Source of the DNA: Moraxella nasibovis
GTDB taxonomy: Bacteria > Pseudomonadota > Gammaproteobacteria > Pseudomonadales > Moraxellaceae
Assembly: GCF_029581575.1 (NCBI RefSeq)
Contig: NZ_CP089975.1
Location: 124,001 to 188,000, forward strand
DNA: 64,000 nt
Direction of reading: 5' to 3'
A model generated the notes under the pieces. The model made no database searches and was not told the DNA's origin. It saw nothing but the letters and a program-made list of their open reading frames with translations. Below, piece by piece: positions 8,692 through 17,617 of the stretch. Position numbers and translations under genes: made by a program. Numbering within the stretch: position 1 is the stretch's first letter; the number at the start of each line of letters is the position of its first letter.

Positions 8692-10536
8692 TTATTCCAC
8701 CGTGACAGATTTTGCCAAGTTTCTAGGCTTATCCACATCCGTGCCACGCACCAAGGCGACATGGTAGGACAAAATTTGCACGGCGATGGTATGCACGATG
8801 GGAGACAACACCCCGACATGGCGCGGCGTACGAATCACATGCACACCTTCGGTCTCGGCATAGTCGCTGTCAAGGTCGGTCAGCACGAACAGCTCGCCGC
8901 CACGCGCGCCGACTTCTTGCATGTTGGCTTTGACCTTATCAAGCAGCTTGTCGTTAGGTGCAATGACGACTACGGGCATATTTTCATCGACCAGCGCCAA
9001 AGGACCGTGTTTAAGCTCGCCCGCAGGATAAGCTTCGGCGTGAATGTAGGTCAGCTCTTTTAATTTTAAGGCACCTTCTAGGGCGATCGGGTAGTGGATG
9101 CCACGACCCAAGAACAGCGCTGACGGCTTGGTGGCAAATTTCTGCGCCCATGTGGCGATTTGCGGCTCTAAGTTTAGGGCGTGCTGGATGCTACCCGGCA
9201 GCTGACGCAAATCTTCGCCATAATTTTCAAGCGCCGCTTCATCAACAAAACCACGAGATGCACCCAAAGTGACCGCCAAGCCAAACAAAATCACAAGCTG
9301 CGTGGTGAAAGCCTTGGTGCTTGCCACGCCAATCTCTGCCCCAGCACGGGTGTAGATGGCAAGCGTGCTGTTTCTGGGTAGGGCAGACTCCATCACATTA
9401 CAGATGGACAGGCTGTACTTGTGTCCTTGCTCTTGGGAAAATTTTAATGCCTCCATCGTGTCCAGCGTTTCGCCTGATTGGCTGATGGTGATGATCAGCT
9501 CGTTTTCGTCGGCGATGACATCACGGTAGCGGTATTCGCTGGCAATTTCCACATCACAGCGGATTTTAGCGATGGATTCTAGCCAATATTTGCCTGTCAA
9601 AGCGGCATAATAAGAAGTGCCGCAAGCTAGGATTTTGATGCTGTTGATTTTTTTGAAAATCTCAGGGGCGTCTTCGCCAAAGTTTTCTGGCACAAAGCCA
9701 CCGTCCAAGAAAATCTCTGCCGTATCAGCGACCGCACGAGGCTGCTCGTTGATTTCTTTTTGCATGAAATGGCTGTACGGACCAAGTTCAAGGCTGGCAA
9801 GCGACAGCTGAGAGGTCTTGACTTGACGCTGTGGGGTGTTGCCGTCTTTGTCGATCAAGGTGTCGATGCCCTCTGCGGTCAACACAGCGATGTCGCCATC
9901 TTCTAGATAGGTAACTTGACGGGTGAATGACACCACCGCCGACACATCAGAGGCGATGAATACTTCGTCTTCGCCAAAGCCGATGAGTAGCGGGCAGCCC
10001 ATGCGAGCCACCACCATCTGCGTAGGGTCCTCAGGGGTGATGACGGCGATGGCATAAGCACCATGAAAGCGAGAGCAGGCGGTCTGCACAGCACGGTATA
10101 GATGGTTACCGTTTTGGCTGTATTCATGGTGGATGCTGTGGGCGATGACCTCGGTGTCGGTTTGTGATTCAAATTCAAAACCCAAGCCCTGCAAGCGAGT
10201 GCGCTCTGCTTCAAAGTTTTCGATGATGCCGTTATGCACCACGGCAATCGTACCGCCTGAAATGTGCGGATGAGCGTTCGGCTCGGTGACGCCGCCATGT
10301 GTCGCCCAGCGAGTGTGACCGATGCCGATGTGTCCCGTCAGACCTTTGGCTTTGGCGGCCTCTTCCATGTTGGCGACACGACCAACACGGCGCACTCGCT
10401 TGATTTTGTTTTCTTCTTCGCTATATACAGCGATGCCAGATGAGTCATAGCCACGATATTCTAAGCGTTTTAGACCGTCTGTCAAAAAATCTACAATATT
10501 GGCATGCTTACGAATGCCACCGACGATACCGCACAT
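8692..10536 (-). CDS. glmS: Glutamine-fructose-6-phosphate aminotransferase (isomerising)
   Basis: 614 residues, the standard GlmS length. The mature N-terminus begins with Cys2 (MCGIVGG), the nucleophile of the class II glutaminase domain; the C-terminal half has two SIS domains with CGTSYYA, the SQSGET sugar-phosphate motif and [10 protein letters not shown]. The C-terminus [13 protein letters not shown] is the classic GlmS tail. It makes glucosamine-6-phosphate from fructose-6-phosphate and glutamine, feeding peptidoglycan and lipopolysaccharide synthesis. AAGGAA precedes the ATG. It has its own terminator, and a dispersed element ends about 36 bp upstream of the start. Confidence 0.97.
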   Translation of the reverse strand: MCGIVGGIRKHANIVDFLTDGLKRLEYRGYDSSGIAVYSEEENKIKRVRRVGRVANMEEAAKAKGLTGHIGIGHTRWATHGGVTEPNAHPHISGGTIAVVHNGIIENFEAERTRLQGLGFEFESQTDTEVIAHSIHHEYSQNGNHLYRAVQTACSRFHGAYAIAVITPEDPTQMVVARMGCPLLIGFGEDEVFIASDVSAVVSFTRQVTYLEDGDIAVLTAEGIDTLIDKDGNTPQRQVKTSQLSLASLELGPYSHFMQKEINEQPRAVADTAEIFLDGGFVPENFGEDAPEIFKKINSIKILACGTSYYAALTGKYWLESIAKIRCDVEIASEYRYRDVIADENELIITISQSGETLDTMEALKFSQEQGHKYSLSICNVMESALPRNSTLAIYTRAGAEIGVASTKAFTTQLVILFGLAVTLGASRGFVDEAALENYGEDLRQLPGSIQHALNLEPQIATWAQKFATKPSALFLGRGIHYPIALEGALKLKELTYIHAEAYPAGELKHGPLALVDENMPVVVIAPNDKLLDKVKANMQEVGARGGELFVLTDLDSDYAETEGVHVIRTPRHVGVLSPIVHTIAVQILSYHVALVRGTDVDKPRNLAKSVTVE

Positions 10537-10571
10537 GATGAGTTCCTTAGTATCAAAAAATTTAACAAGTT

Positions 10572-10734
10572 AAAGACATGCCAAGTGAATGATAAAATTA
10601 CCTATGTGATTTTGGTAGGTTGGGTTGAGCAAAGAAAAACCCAACAAATTCAATGGCTTATGCTAAAAATGGCAGGCTTTACCCACCCTACATAACCACC
10701 CAGTTTGTAGCAACTTTACCATTCGTTTGGTATA
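10572..10734. repeat. 163-bp dispersed element (MITE-like), copy upstream of glmS
   Basis: One end (near 10580-10603) reads GCCAAGTGAATGATAAAATTACC and the other (10706-10734) GTAGCAACTTTACCATTCG, an imperfect inverted pair matching the ends of the copies at 18613 and 45381. Between them are the shared GTAGGTTGGGTTGAGC and AACCCAACAAATTCAATGGCTTATG blocks. No coding capacity. Left boundary inferred from the length of other copies. Confidence 0.7.
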
Positions 10735-10833
10735 AATCCGCCCCAAATCGTTAGGCGAATGGTTTATTATAGTCAAATTTTGCGCCAAGATGAATTGCCA
10801 AGCCCAAAAAATTACAAAAATCCCACCAAGCGA

Positions 10834-12177
10834 TCAAGTTGCCTGCTTGGACGGTGTTTTTAGTAAGGCTTTGGCGATGACTTGCCCATCTTGGTACATG
10901 GATAAAGACAGCTCTTCTGGGTCGTCTTTGTCGATGCGCCAGTCACCTTCGGCGTGTGGCAGACCATTGGCGGTTACAGTGATGCATTTATTTTTTAGGC
11001 GAATCATGGGTGCTTTGTGTTCATAATCGCCCACGCCTTGCAAAATGTGACCTGCGATGGCGGCAGCTTGGGCTCGATGCGGGGCGACATAGCGACAAGG
11101 CACGCCCTCGATGCTGATACAGTCGCCGATGGCGTAGATGTGTGGTGCGCTGGTTTGGAGAGTGGTTGGATGGACAGCGATGCCTGTGCGTCTGTCAAAG
11201 TCTATGCCAGCACTGGCAGGCAGATGCTCATCGACCATAAGACCAGTTGCCATGACGATGTCATCGACCATGAGCGTGTGCATTTGCTTGCTTGTGCCGT
11301 CTTGCATTTGTATGCTGTATCCATCAGCGGTACGCTCAACCGACTGCACCAGCGCATTGCCAATAAAATCCACACCCAAAGCCGTGATGGCAGCCAAAAT
11401 GCGATCGCTTGCCACCTTTGGCAAAAGCGCACTTAAAGGGCGTGTGTTGGCATCAATCAGGCTCACCTTGTGTCCTGCACGGATCAAGTCCTCAGCAAAC
11501 TCTGTGCCGACCATGCCAGCACCGATGATGGCAAGGTGTTTTTTGCTGTCGTTTAGGCGGGCTTGTAGCTTAGCAAAGGGCTGTAAGTGGTTGATGTGCC
11601 ATGCCATCGCACGGTCAATGCTGGGCGGATAGATGGGATTGGCACCGATGGCAAGCACCAAATCATCATAAGGGATGTCGCCATGCGTGGTATGCACCTG
11701 CTTTGCCACCGCATCGATATCCCGAACCCAAGTATCGGCAAGTAGGCGGATATTGGCGGCGTGCGCAGCGTCCCTGCCTGTGCTGCGTATCAGATCATCA
11801 GGCGTCTTTTGTCCGCTGATGGCGACCGACAGCATGGGCTTGTGGTAGCGGTCGGCATCATCGGCGGTGATGAGCGTGATGGCGATGTCTTTATCAATGG
11901 CGCGCAGCGCATCCACCACACTCCAACCTGCCAAGCCTGCGCCAATGACGACAATGCCTGCTTTATTGGTATGGTCGCCCTTGGCATGGGTCGTCTGCTC
12001 GCACAGCTCAAAGCCGTCTTTACTGGCGCCACACACAGGGCAGCCCCAGCCTTCATCGATGTCATCAAGGCGAGTGCCAACAGGCAAAGTGCCATCGCCC
12101 ATCGCCTCATCATAGATGTGTCCGCAAGCTTGGCAGATGAATTTTTGCCATGCTGTATGCCCGTCTGTCGCTGTCAT
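10834..12177 (-). CDS. Rubredoxin-FAD/NAD(P)H rubredoxin reductase fusion
   Basis: A 447-residue two-domain protein. Residues about 10-60 form a rubredoxin: CQACGHIYDEAMGD and CPVCGASKDGFE provide the four iron-ligating cysteines. Residues about 72 to the end are an FAD-dependent pyridine-nucleotide oxidoreductase, with the first dinucleotide-binding motif VIGAGLAGWS and a second AIIGAGMVGTEFAE, then an FAD-contacting IYAIGDC. Separate rubredoxin and rubredoxin reductase (RubA, RubB) pass electrons from NAD(P)H to alkane hydroxylase or to oxygen/peroxide-reducing partners. Here donor and acceptor are on one chain, so only the terminal acceptor is unknown; no alkB is in the window. AGGA precedes the ATG. 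Confidence 0.88.
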   Translation of the reverse strand: MTATDGHTAWQKFICQACGHIYDEAMGDGTLPVGTRLDDIDEGWGCPVCGASKDGFELCEQTTHAKGDHTNKAGIVVIGAGLAGWSVVDALRAIDKDIAITLITADDADRYHKPMLSVAISGQKTPDDLIRSTGRDAAHAANIRLLADTWVRDIDAVAKQVHTTHGDIPYDDLVLAIGANPIYPPSIDRAMAWHINHLQPFAKLQARLNDSKKHLAIIGAGMVGTEFAEDLIRAGHKVSLIDANTRPLSALLPKVASDRILAAITALGVDFIGNALVQSVERTADGYSIQMQDGTSKQMHTLMVDDIVMATGLMVDEHLPASAGIDFDRRTGIAVHPTTLQTSAPHIYAIGDCISIEGVPCRYVAPHRAQAAAIAGHILQGVGDYEHKAPMIRLKNKCITVTANGLPHAEGDWRIDKDDPEELSLSMYQDGQVIAKALLKTPSKQAT

Positions 12178-12370
12178 GAGTGATCCTTTTGGTTTGTCAT
12201 TGTCAATGGTTTATTATAGCACAAATGTACACTCATGGGGTGGTTTGGTCGTGCATTGTTTGGCGGTTTGATGGTGGGCAGCGCTACCCTGAAAATTTGC
12301 TTTTACAGTTTGCAATTTGCCAAACCGCCCCCATTTAGCCAACAACTTATCCAACAAAAGAAGTATCATC

Positions 12371-13267
12371 ATGACCGACATGACCAATTTTCAGCACCCA
12401 GAACAATATCGCCAGCGTTTTTTTATTGAAAATTCGCCTGTGCGTGGCGATGTGGTACGCCTGACGGATGCTTATCAGACCGTCATCGCCAAAAAAGAGT
12501 ATCCGACCGCCATCAAAGCCCTGCTTGGCGAAATGTTGGTGGCGGCAAGTCTGCTCATCGGCACTTTAAAAATCAATGGCAGATTGTCGGTGCAATTACA
12601 ATCATCGGACGAAGATTCCCCTTTGTCGTGGGCGATGGCAGAGTGTGACCATACAGGGCAAGTGCGTGCGTTGGCAGGCTTTAAACATACCGATGACTGG
12701 CAAACTGCGACCACCAGCCGTCAGGCGTTCGCCAAACTTGGTCAGGGCGTGCTGTTCATCAGTATCCACCCAGAGCGAGGCGAGGCGTATCAGGGCATCG
12801 TGGAGCGTGTGAGCGATGATTTGGCGGAGTGTTTGGCGCATTATCAAAAGCAATCTGCACAGATTCCAACGCTACTCAAACTTGCCACCAGCGATGAAGT
12901 GGCTGGCGGTATTTTGGTGCAATTATTACCACAGACGGACGAGGATCGTGAAAACGACCCAGACCTGTGGGAGCGTATGAGTGCTTTGACTGGCACGATC
13001 AAGGCAGATGAGCTGACCGAACTTCATGCCGACGAGATTTTATACCGACTGTATCACGAAGAAGAAGTGGCGATCCCAGAGGCGAGCGAGCTTGCGTTTG
13101 GTTGTACTTGCTCGGCAGAAAAAAGCGAAGGGGCGATTTTACAATTAGGACACGAAGAGGCACTCAACGCTCTAGATGCACACGGTGGCGTGCTTGCTCT
13201 TGATTGTGGGTTTTGCGGAGAGTCTTATCAATTTGATGAACGCAAGATCAATGAGTTGTTTGTGTGA
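12371..13267 (+). CDS. hslO: Redox-regulated holdase chaperone Hsp33
   Basis: 298 residues from the ATG at 12371; the frame is open upstream to 12317 but those residues are not family-like. The zinc-binding redox switch is at the C-terminus: FGCTCS (CxC) and DCGFCG (CxxC) separated by about 30 residues. Under oxidative stress the cysteines form disulfides, zinc is released and the protein binds unfolding clients in the cytoplasm. An AAGAAG-like site is upstream. It is single, followed by a dispersed hairpin and a bidirectional terminator. Confidence 0.95.
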   Translation: MTDMTNFQHPEQYRQRFFIENSPVRGDVVRLTDAYQTVIAKKEYPTAIKALLGEMLVAASLLIGTLKINGRLSVQLQSSDEDSPLSWAMAECDHTGQVRALAGFKHTDDWQTATTSRQAFAKLGQGVLFISIHPERGEAYQGIVERVSDDLAECLAHYQKQSAQIPTLLKLATSDEVAGGILVQLLPQTDEDRENDPDLWERMSALTGTIKADELTELHADEILYRLYHEEEVAIPEASELAFGCTCSAEKSEGAILQLGHEEALNALDAHGGVLALDCGFCGESYQFDERKINELFV

Positions 13268-13277
13268 TCTTAAAATG

Positions 13278-13300
13278 GGGGCGAAAGATTTTTTGCCCCT
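13278..13300. repeat. Short dispersed hairpin repeat, copy 2
   Basis: GGGGCGAAAGATTTTTTGCCCCT starting 11 bp after the hslO stop. Same unit as at 3758, 36508, 37924 and 48528. Confidence 0.7.
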
Positions 13301-13333
13301 ACGCTTTGGATTGTAAGTTAAATTGGTAAAAAT

Positions 13334-13361
13334 AAAAAGAGCGTTTTGAGTGCTCTTTTTT
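13334..13361. terminator. Bidirectional terminator between hslO and the ABC permease
   Basis: AAAAAGAGC / GCTCTTTTTT stem with a GTTTTGAGT loop, symmetric A and T tails, placed 11 bp before the permease end. It can end both converging transcripts. Confidence 0.8.
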
Positions 13362-13371
13362 ATGCTTGGAT

Positions 13372-14079
13372 TTAGGTGGTTGGCGGTACATAGCGTTTGT
13401 GCTTATTGATGTGGTTTTCAAAAAGTCTAAAACCAATCATAATAATCCACGCCAAAATCAGATAAATCACGCCAGCTGCGACATACATCTCAATGTGCAG
13501 GTAGTTTTTGGCGCCCAGATTCTTGGCGGTATAGGTCAGCTCTGCTAGAGTCATGGACGCTGCCAAAGCACTGCCTTTTAGGATAAAGATGACTTCGTTG
13601 CTATAAGCAGGAATCATGATGCCAAAGGCTCTGGGGAGCATGATACGGCGGATTTTTTGGGATTTTGACATACCGATGGCGTCTGCCGCTTCCAGCTCAC
13701 CCTTTGGAATGGCGGCGATTGCCCCACGCACGATCTCGGCGATGTAGGCGGCGGTATTTAGGGTAAAGGCGATGATGGCACACCAGTAGGCTTGCTTGAA
13801 AACTGGCTCCCATAGAACGCTTTGTTTGATGAATTCAAACTGCCCTAAACCCTGATAAATCAAGAAAATCTGAATCAGTAGTGGCGTACCACGAAAGAAA
13901 AAAATGTACGCAAAGGGCAGCGCCTTAATCCACCAGTGACGAGACGAACGCAAAAGCCCTAAAATCACGCCCAAAATCAGCCCCAACACGCACGATGCCA
14001 CCACCAGCTCAATGGTGATGACGGACGCTTTTAGCATGGTGGGGAGCTGATCAATGACCGCTTGCCAATTAAGATTCAT
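13372..14079 (-). CDS. Polar amino acid ABC transporter permease (HisM/ArtM type)
   Basis: 235 residues from the ATG at 14079, whose first base region overlaps the preceding permease stop (ATGA junction), so the two are translationally coupled. A frame-open extension to 14142 lies inside the upstream gene. Several hydrophobic helices and the cytoplasmic EAA loop (GELEAADAIGMSKSQ) that docks on the ATPase are seen, together with FFRGTPLLIQIFL near the start, typical of the His/Glu/Gln/Arg permease family. It forms a heterodimer with the 14076-14798 product in the inner membrane. The last gene of the transporter operon. Confidence 0.92.
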   Translation of the reverse strand: MNLNWQAVIDQLPTMLKASVITIELVVASCVLGLILGVILGLLRSSRHWWIKALPFAYIFFFRGTPLLIQIFLIYQGLGQFEFIKQSVLWEPVFKQAYWCAIIAFTLNTAAYIAEIVRGAIAAIPKGELEAADAIGMSKSQKIRRIMLPRAFGIMIPAYSNEVIFILKGSALAASMTLAELTYTAKNLGAKNYLHIEMYVAAGVIYLILAWIIMIGFRLFENHINKHKRYVPPTT

Positions 14080-14798
14080 GCCTGACCCCCTTTGCTTTTC
14101 GCCAGTGCTTTGGCGTAGCGAGCTGCTGGATTGGCACGCCATTCAAAATGCGTCATCAGTAGCGTAACGACAGTCGTCAATGCCAGATAGACAAGTGCTG
14201 CCACGATGTAGAAAGTAAAAGGCTTTTGGGTGCTTTGGGCAGCACGACCAGCGTAGTACATCAGATCTTGTAAGCCGATGAGCGACACAAGGGCGGTGTC
14301 TTTTAACAGCACCAAGGTCAAATTGCCAAGACCGGGTAGGGCGACCAGCCACATCTGTGGTAAAATGATGCGTCTGATGGTCTGAATCGGACGCATGCCC
14401 AGACTTTGTGCCGCTTCCCATTGACCTTTTGGAATGTCTTCAACCGCCATGCGAAACACTTCGGTGGCATACGCCCCAAACATGATGGATAATGCCGCCA
14501 CACCCGCCCAAAATCTGCTCATGTCGGTGCGACCAGCATAGCCGATTTGACTGGCGATGAATTGCAAAAGTGCATCGCCACCAAAATAGATAAAAAACAC
14601 CATGAGCAATTCAGGCACGCCACGCACGACTGTGGTGTAGATGTCAGCGATTCTTTGTAAAATCCAAACGCCAGACAGCTTGGCGGCAGCACCTAATAAG
14701 CCAAGCACCAGCCCGACAAGCAGGCTGACAATGCCTAGCTGAATGGTCAGCCAAGTGCCTTTGAGTAAAATTGGGCCGTAGCCTTGTAGGTCAAACAC
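14076..14798 (-). CDS. Polar amino acid ABC transporter permease (HisQ/ArtQ type)
   Basis: 240 residues starting at a GTG (14798) preceded by AAGG seven bases upstream. It shows the family's N-terminal hydrophobic segments, VVRGVPELLMVFFIYFGG, and the EAA loop GQWEAAQSLGMRPIQ. Partner of the 13372-14079 permease. The ATPase and three substrate-binding proteins are encoded upstream on the same strand, but a terminator-like hairpin (14871-14908) separates them from this gene, so the permeases are likely made in lower amounts than the binding proteins. Exact substrate is not deducible; arginine, lysine, histidine or related amino acids are likely from family resemblance. Confidence 0.92.
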   Translation of the reverse strand: MFDLQGYGPILLKGTWLTIQLGIVSLLVGLVLGLLGAAAKLSGVWILQRIADIYTTVVRGVPELLMVFFIYFGGDALLQFIASQIGYAGRTDMSRFWAGVAALSIMFGAYATEVFRMAVEDIPKGQWEAAQSLGMRPIQTIRRIILPQMWLVALPGLGNLTLVLLKDTALVSLIGLQDLMYYAGRAAQSTQKPFTFYIVAALVYLALTTVVTLLMTHFEWRANPAARYAKALAKSKGGQA

Positions 14799-15102
14799 AA
14801 AAATGCCTTAATAAAAAAGACGAACGAAAGTCAAAAAAGATAAAAAGAAAAATGTACCACAAAACAAAAACGGTCTGGGCAAATGATAAAAGCATCACGC
14901 CCAAACCGTCTATTTTAACAAAATTTTAATCATCATGAAATGCTTATTTTCAACAGCTCATGTTTTATGCCAAATCAATGGAGCAAACAGACCCATTCTC
15001 TTTAAAAGTGCAGGACGGGTTTTCCCTACCATTTTAGACATAAGTGATTGAATTTATAAGATTTTTAAATCTTAACTTGCATGACTTGAATTTTGTCATC
15101 CA
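14799..15102. other. Intergenic region between binding-protein and permease genes
   Basis: 304 bp without a convincing gene on either strand. The only structure seen is the hairpin at 14871-14908. The rest is AT-rich; a separate promoter for the permeases may lie here but none was clear enough to call. Confidence 0.6.
14871..14908 (-). terminator. Terminator/attenuator inside the ABC transporter operon
   Basis: On the minus strand CGGTTTGGGC and GCCCAGACCG form a ten-bp stem with one G-T pair and an 18-base loop, followed by TTTTTGTTTTG. Placed between the last binding-protein gene and the first permease gene, it should cut read-through. Confidence 0.7.
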
Positions 15103-15891
15103 TTATTTGTTTAGCATTTCTTCGCCAAAATGCTGAACGACAATCTTATCATAAGTACCGTCTGCTTTGATTTCGGCTAGGGCTTTATTGAATTTATCGC
15201 TAAGCTCGCTGTTGCCTTTATTGACGGCGATGGCGAATTTGTCATTGATGTCGATGTCGCCGCCTTTGATTTCAAAGTTTTTGCCCAAATCGCTTTTTAG
15301 CCAAGTTAAGGCAGGCAGTTTGTCAGCAATCATCACATCGGCACGACCATTACCCAGATCCAAAAACGCACTGTCCAGCGTGCCGTGTAGCTGTGGCGTT
15401 ACGCTTGGGTGCGTGGCGGCAAGCCATTGGCTAGAGATGGTTGAGCCTTGGGCGGTGATTTTGGCGTTTTCAATATCGCTGGCATTGGTTGGGTCAAAAG
15501 CTTTGTCTTTGTTTGCCAAAAAAACCAGCGTATTGGCAAAGTATGACTCGGTAAAATCCACCTGCTCTAAGCGTTCTGGCGTAACCGACATGGACGAGAC
15601 AATGGCGTCAAATTTGCCTGCTTTTAGGGCAGGAATGATGCCGTCCCAGTCTTGAGCACCGATGGTGCATTCTGTCGCCATTTTTGCACATAGGGCGTTG
15701 GCAATGTCCACATCAAAACCACCAAGTGTGCCGTCATTGTTGGTGTAGTTAAACGGGGCGTACGCACCTTCGGTGGCGATGCGAATGGTGTTTGGTGCGG
15801 CGGTGTCAGTTTTTGCGTTGTCATTGCCACAACCTGTCAAGGCAAGACCAAGACCGACAACGGTGGCAAGTAGGGTGGTTTTTAGTTTCAT
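15103..15891 (-). CDS. Amino acid ABC transporter substrate-binding lipoprotein (third copy)
   Basis: 262 residues; lipoprotein signal with lipobox LTGC (Cys21), then a type 2 periplasmic binding fold of the His/Arg/Lys/Orn family: IRIATEGAYAPFNYTN, GFDVDIANALC, AQDWDGIIPALKAGKFDAIVSSMSVTPERLEQ and GRADVMIADKLPAL. It captures polar amino acids outside the inner membrane and hands them to the permeases. GGAG precedes the ATG. It has two paralogues immediately upstream; ligand contacts differ between the three, so ligand preference probably differs. Confidence 0.93.
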   Translation of the reverse strand: MKLKTTLLATVVGLGLALTGCGNDNAKTDTAAPNTIRIATEGAYAPFNYTNNDGTLGGFDVDIANALCAKMATECTIGAQDWDGIIPALKAGKFDAIVSSMSVTPERLEQVDFTESYFANTLVFLANKDKAFDPTNASDIENAKITAQGSTISSQWLAATHPSVTPQLHGTLDSAFLDLGNGRADVMIADKLPALTWLKSDLGKNFEIKGGDIDINDKFAIAVNKGNSELSDKFNKALAEIKADGTYDKIVVQHFGEEMLNK

Positions 15892-15932
15892 GACTGCTCC
15901 ATTTTAAAAAGCGGACTGATTGGCTTAAAAAA

Positions 15933-15954
15933 GGCGTACCTACATTGGTACGCC
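15933..15954 (-). terminator. Rho-independent terminator between second and third binding-protein genes
   Basis: A perfect eight-bp stem GGCGTACC/GGTACGCC with a six-base loop, followed on the minus strand by TTTTTT. It begins nine bases after the stop of the 15963-16745 gene. A textbook intrinsic terminator, so the third binding protein and permeases depend on read-through or on another promoter. Confidence 0.85.
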
Positions 15955-15962
15955 CCTTAGGA

Positions 15963-16745
15963 TTATTTGACGATGTTTTGGTCAAAATATTTGCCAACCA
16001 GTTCGTCATATTTGCCATTTTCTTTTAGTTTGGCAAGGGCGGCGTTAAATTCGCCTTTAAGGGCGTCATCTTTACGCAGGGCGATGGCAACAGTGTCGTT
16101 GATGTCGATCGGCTCGCCTTTGACTTCAAAGTCTGCGCCTGTTTCGGTTTTTAGCCAGTCTAGGGCAGGGACGATGTCTGACATCATGCCATCAACACGA
16201 CCAGCAGATAGGTCAAGATAGGCGTTGTCTTGCTTGTCGTAGGCTTTGACCACAGCTGTTGGGTGATTTGCCGCTAGGTGGTCGGCAGAGACGGTGGCTT
16301 GCTGAACGGCGATGTTTTTGCCGTCTAGGGCAGCAGCAGACAATTCTACGCCTTTTTTGCCAAGCAATACTAGGGTGTTGTTGAAGTATGAATCACTAAA
16401 ATCAACCACTTTGGCACGCTCTTCGGTCGCTGACATACCTGCCATGATGGCATCGTATTTGCCAGCGTTTAAGCCAGGAATCAGACCTTCCCAATCTTGG
16501 CTTTGGATGTCACATTTGGCTTTCATCTCTTCGCACAGGGCATTGGCTAGGTCAATTTCAAAACCAACCAAATTACCGCTGGCATCTAGGTAGCTAAATG
16601 GCTTAAAGCTAGATTCAGTAGCAATGCGGATTTGTTTTTCGCCAGCAGGCTCGGTGGTGGCGGCAGTCGTTTCGGCTGGTTTGTCCTGACCGCAGGCACT
16701 GACTAGGGCGGTCAATGCCAAAGCGCTGAGTAGTTTTAGTTTCAT
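15963..16745 (-). CDS. Amino acid ABC transporter substrate-binding lipoprotein (second copy)
   Basis: 260 residues; lipobox VSAC (Cys18), followed by a flexible Ala/Thr/Glu-rich linker and the binding domain (IRIATESSFKPFSYLD, GFEIDLANALCEEM, SQDWEGLIPGLNAGKYDAIM, GRVDGMMSDIVPALDWL). AAGGAA upstream of the ATG. It is closest to its two neighbours in arrangement and signal sequence but clearly diverged in the ligand pocket regions, so an old duplication rather than an assembly artefact. Confidence 0.93.
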   Translation of the reverse strand: MKLKLLSALALTALVSACGQDKPAETTAATTEPAGEKQIRIATESSFKPFSYLDASGNLVGFEIDLANALCEEMKAKCDIQSQDWEGLIPGLNAGKYDAIMAGMSATEERAKVVDFSDSYFNNTLVLLGKKGVELSAAALDGKNIAVQQATVSADHLAANHPTAVVKAYDKQDNAYLDLSAGRVDGMMSDIVPALDWLKTETGADFEVKGEPIDINDTVAIALRKDDALKGEFNAALAKLKENGKYDELVGKYFDQNIVK

Positions 16746-16790
16746 AAAAAATTCCTTATGGTGGGGGCTTGCCAGTTGGGCTGTGTGGGA

Positions 16791-17573
16791 TTATTTAAAG
16801 TTTGCCGCTTCAATTTCAGCCAATTTGCCAGTCTCTTTAAGCTTGGCAAGGGCTTTGTTAAATTCGTCTTTTAAAGCGTCGCCCTTACGAACAGCAATGC
16901 CTAGATTGTCGTTGTTGTCAATCTCTTCGCCAACCAAGCCAAAGCCTGCGGTGTCGCCACTTTTTAGCCATTCAGCGGCTGAGGCTTTCTCTGCCATCAC
17001 AGCGGCGTTACGACCTGCTTTTAGGTCTAGGTAGGCGTTTAGGTAGGTGTCGTATAGCTGTACGGTGTTGCCGTCTTTGCCGTCATATTTTTCGGTGATG
17101 TAGGCAGCACCTGTGGTGGAGCGCTGACCGCCCAAGATGGTGTTTTTGATGTTATTTGGATCAAAGCTACCATCTGTTTTTGACAGCCAAACGATGGTAT
17201 TAGAAAAATAAGAATCGGTAAAATCCACCTGCTCTAAGCGTTCTGGCGTGATAGACATACCTGCGATGATGGCATCGTATTTGTTGGCATTTAGACCTGG
17301 GATCAGACCGTCCCAATCTTGGGCAACGATGTCGCACTTGGCGTTAATCTCGGCACACACCGCATTGATGACATCGACATCAAAGCCTACGATTTTACCA
17401 TCTGCGGCAGTGTCGTTAAATGGAGGGTAGGCGGCTTCGGTGGCGATTTTTAGTTCACGCGCTTCGCCTGTAGTCGCAGCTGCGTCTGCTTTGGTTTCGG
17501 CTGGCTTGTCCTGACCACAGGCACTAAGTGCCAAGGCGATGGCAGCGATGCTACCGATTTTGCTGATTTTCAT
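16791..17573 (-). CDS. Amino acid ABC transporter substrate-binding lipoprotein (first copy)
   Basis: 260 residues; lipobox LSAC (Cys19), then LKIATEAAYPPFNDTA, GFDVDVINAVCAEI, AQDWDGLIPGLNANKYDAIIAGMSITPERLEQ. The hinge-proximal region GGQRSTTGAAYITEKYDGKDGN is its most distinct part, at the expected ligand-contact position (GxxxGT/S in the family). AAGGA precedes the ATG. It lies 44 bp downstream of the ATPase gene and is probably expressed most strongly of the three. Confidence 0.93.
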   Translation of the reverse strand: MKISKIGSIAAIALALSACGQDKPAETKADAAATTGEARELKIATEAAYPPFNDTAADGKIVGFDVDVINAVCAEINAKCDIVAQDWDGLIPGLNANKYDAIIAGMSITPERLEQVDFTDSYFSNTIVWLSKTDGSFDPNNIKNTILGGQRSTTGAAYITEKYDGKDGNTVQLYDTYLNAYLDLKAGRNAAVMAEKASAAEWLKSGDTAGFGLVGEEIDNNDNLGIAVRKGDALKDEFNKALAKLKETGKLAEIEAANFK

Positions 17574-17617
17574 AAAAAATCCTTAATAAAATGAAAGAAA
17601 AATTAAAAAGATAACGC

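Noticed and set aside
10537-10833. glmS ribozyme/riboswitch
   Set aside because: That element belongs to Gram-positive glmS leaders; the region here is a dispersed repeat.
15103-17573. Assembly or duplication artefact for the three binding-protein genes
   Set aside because: The three proteins have different signal peptides, linkers and pocket residues, so they are true diverged paralogues.
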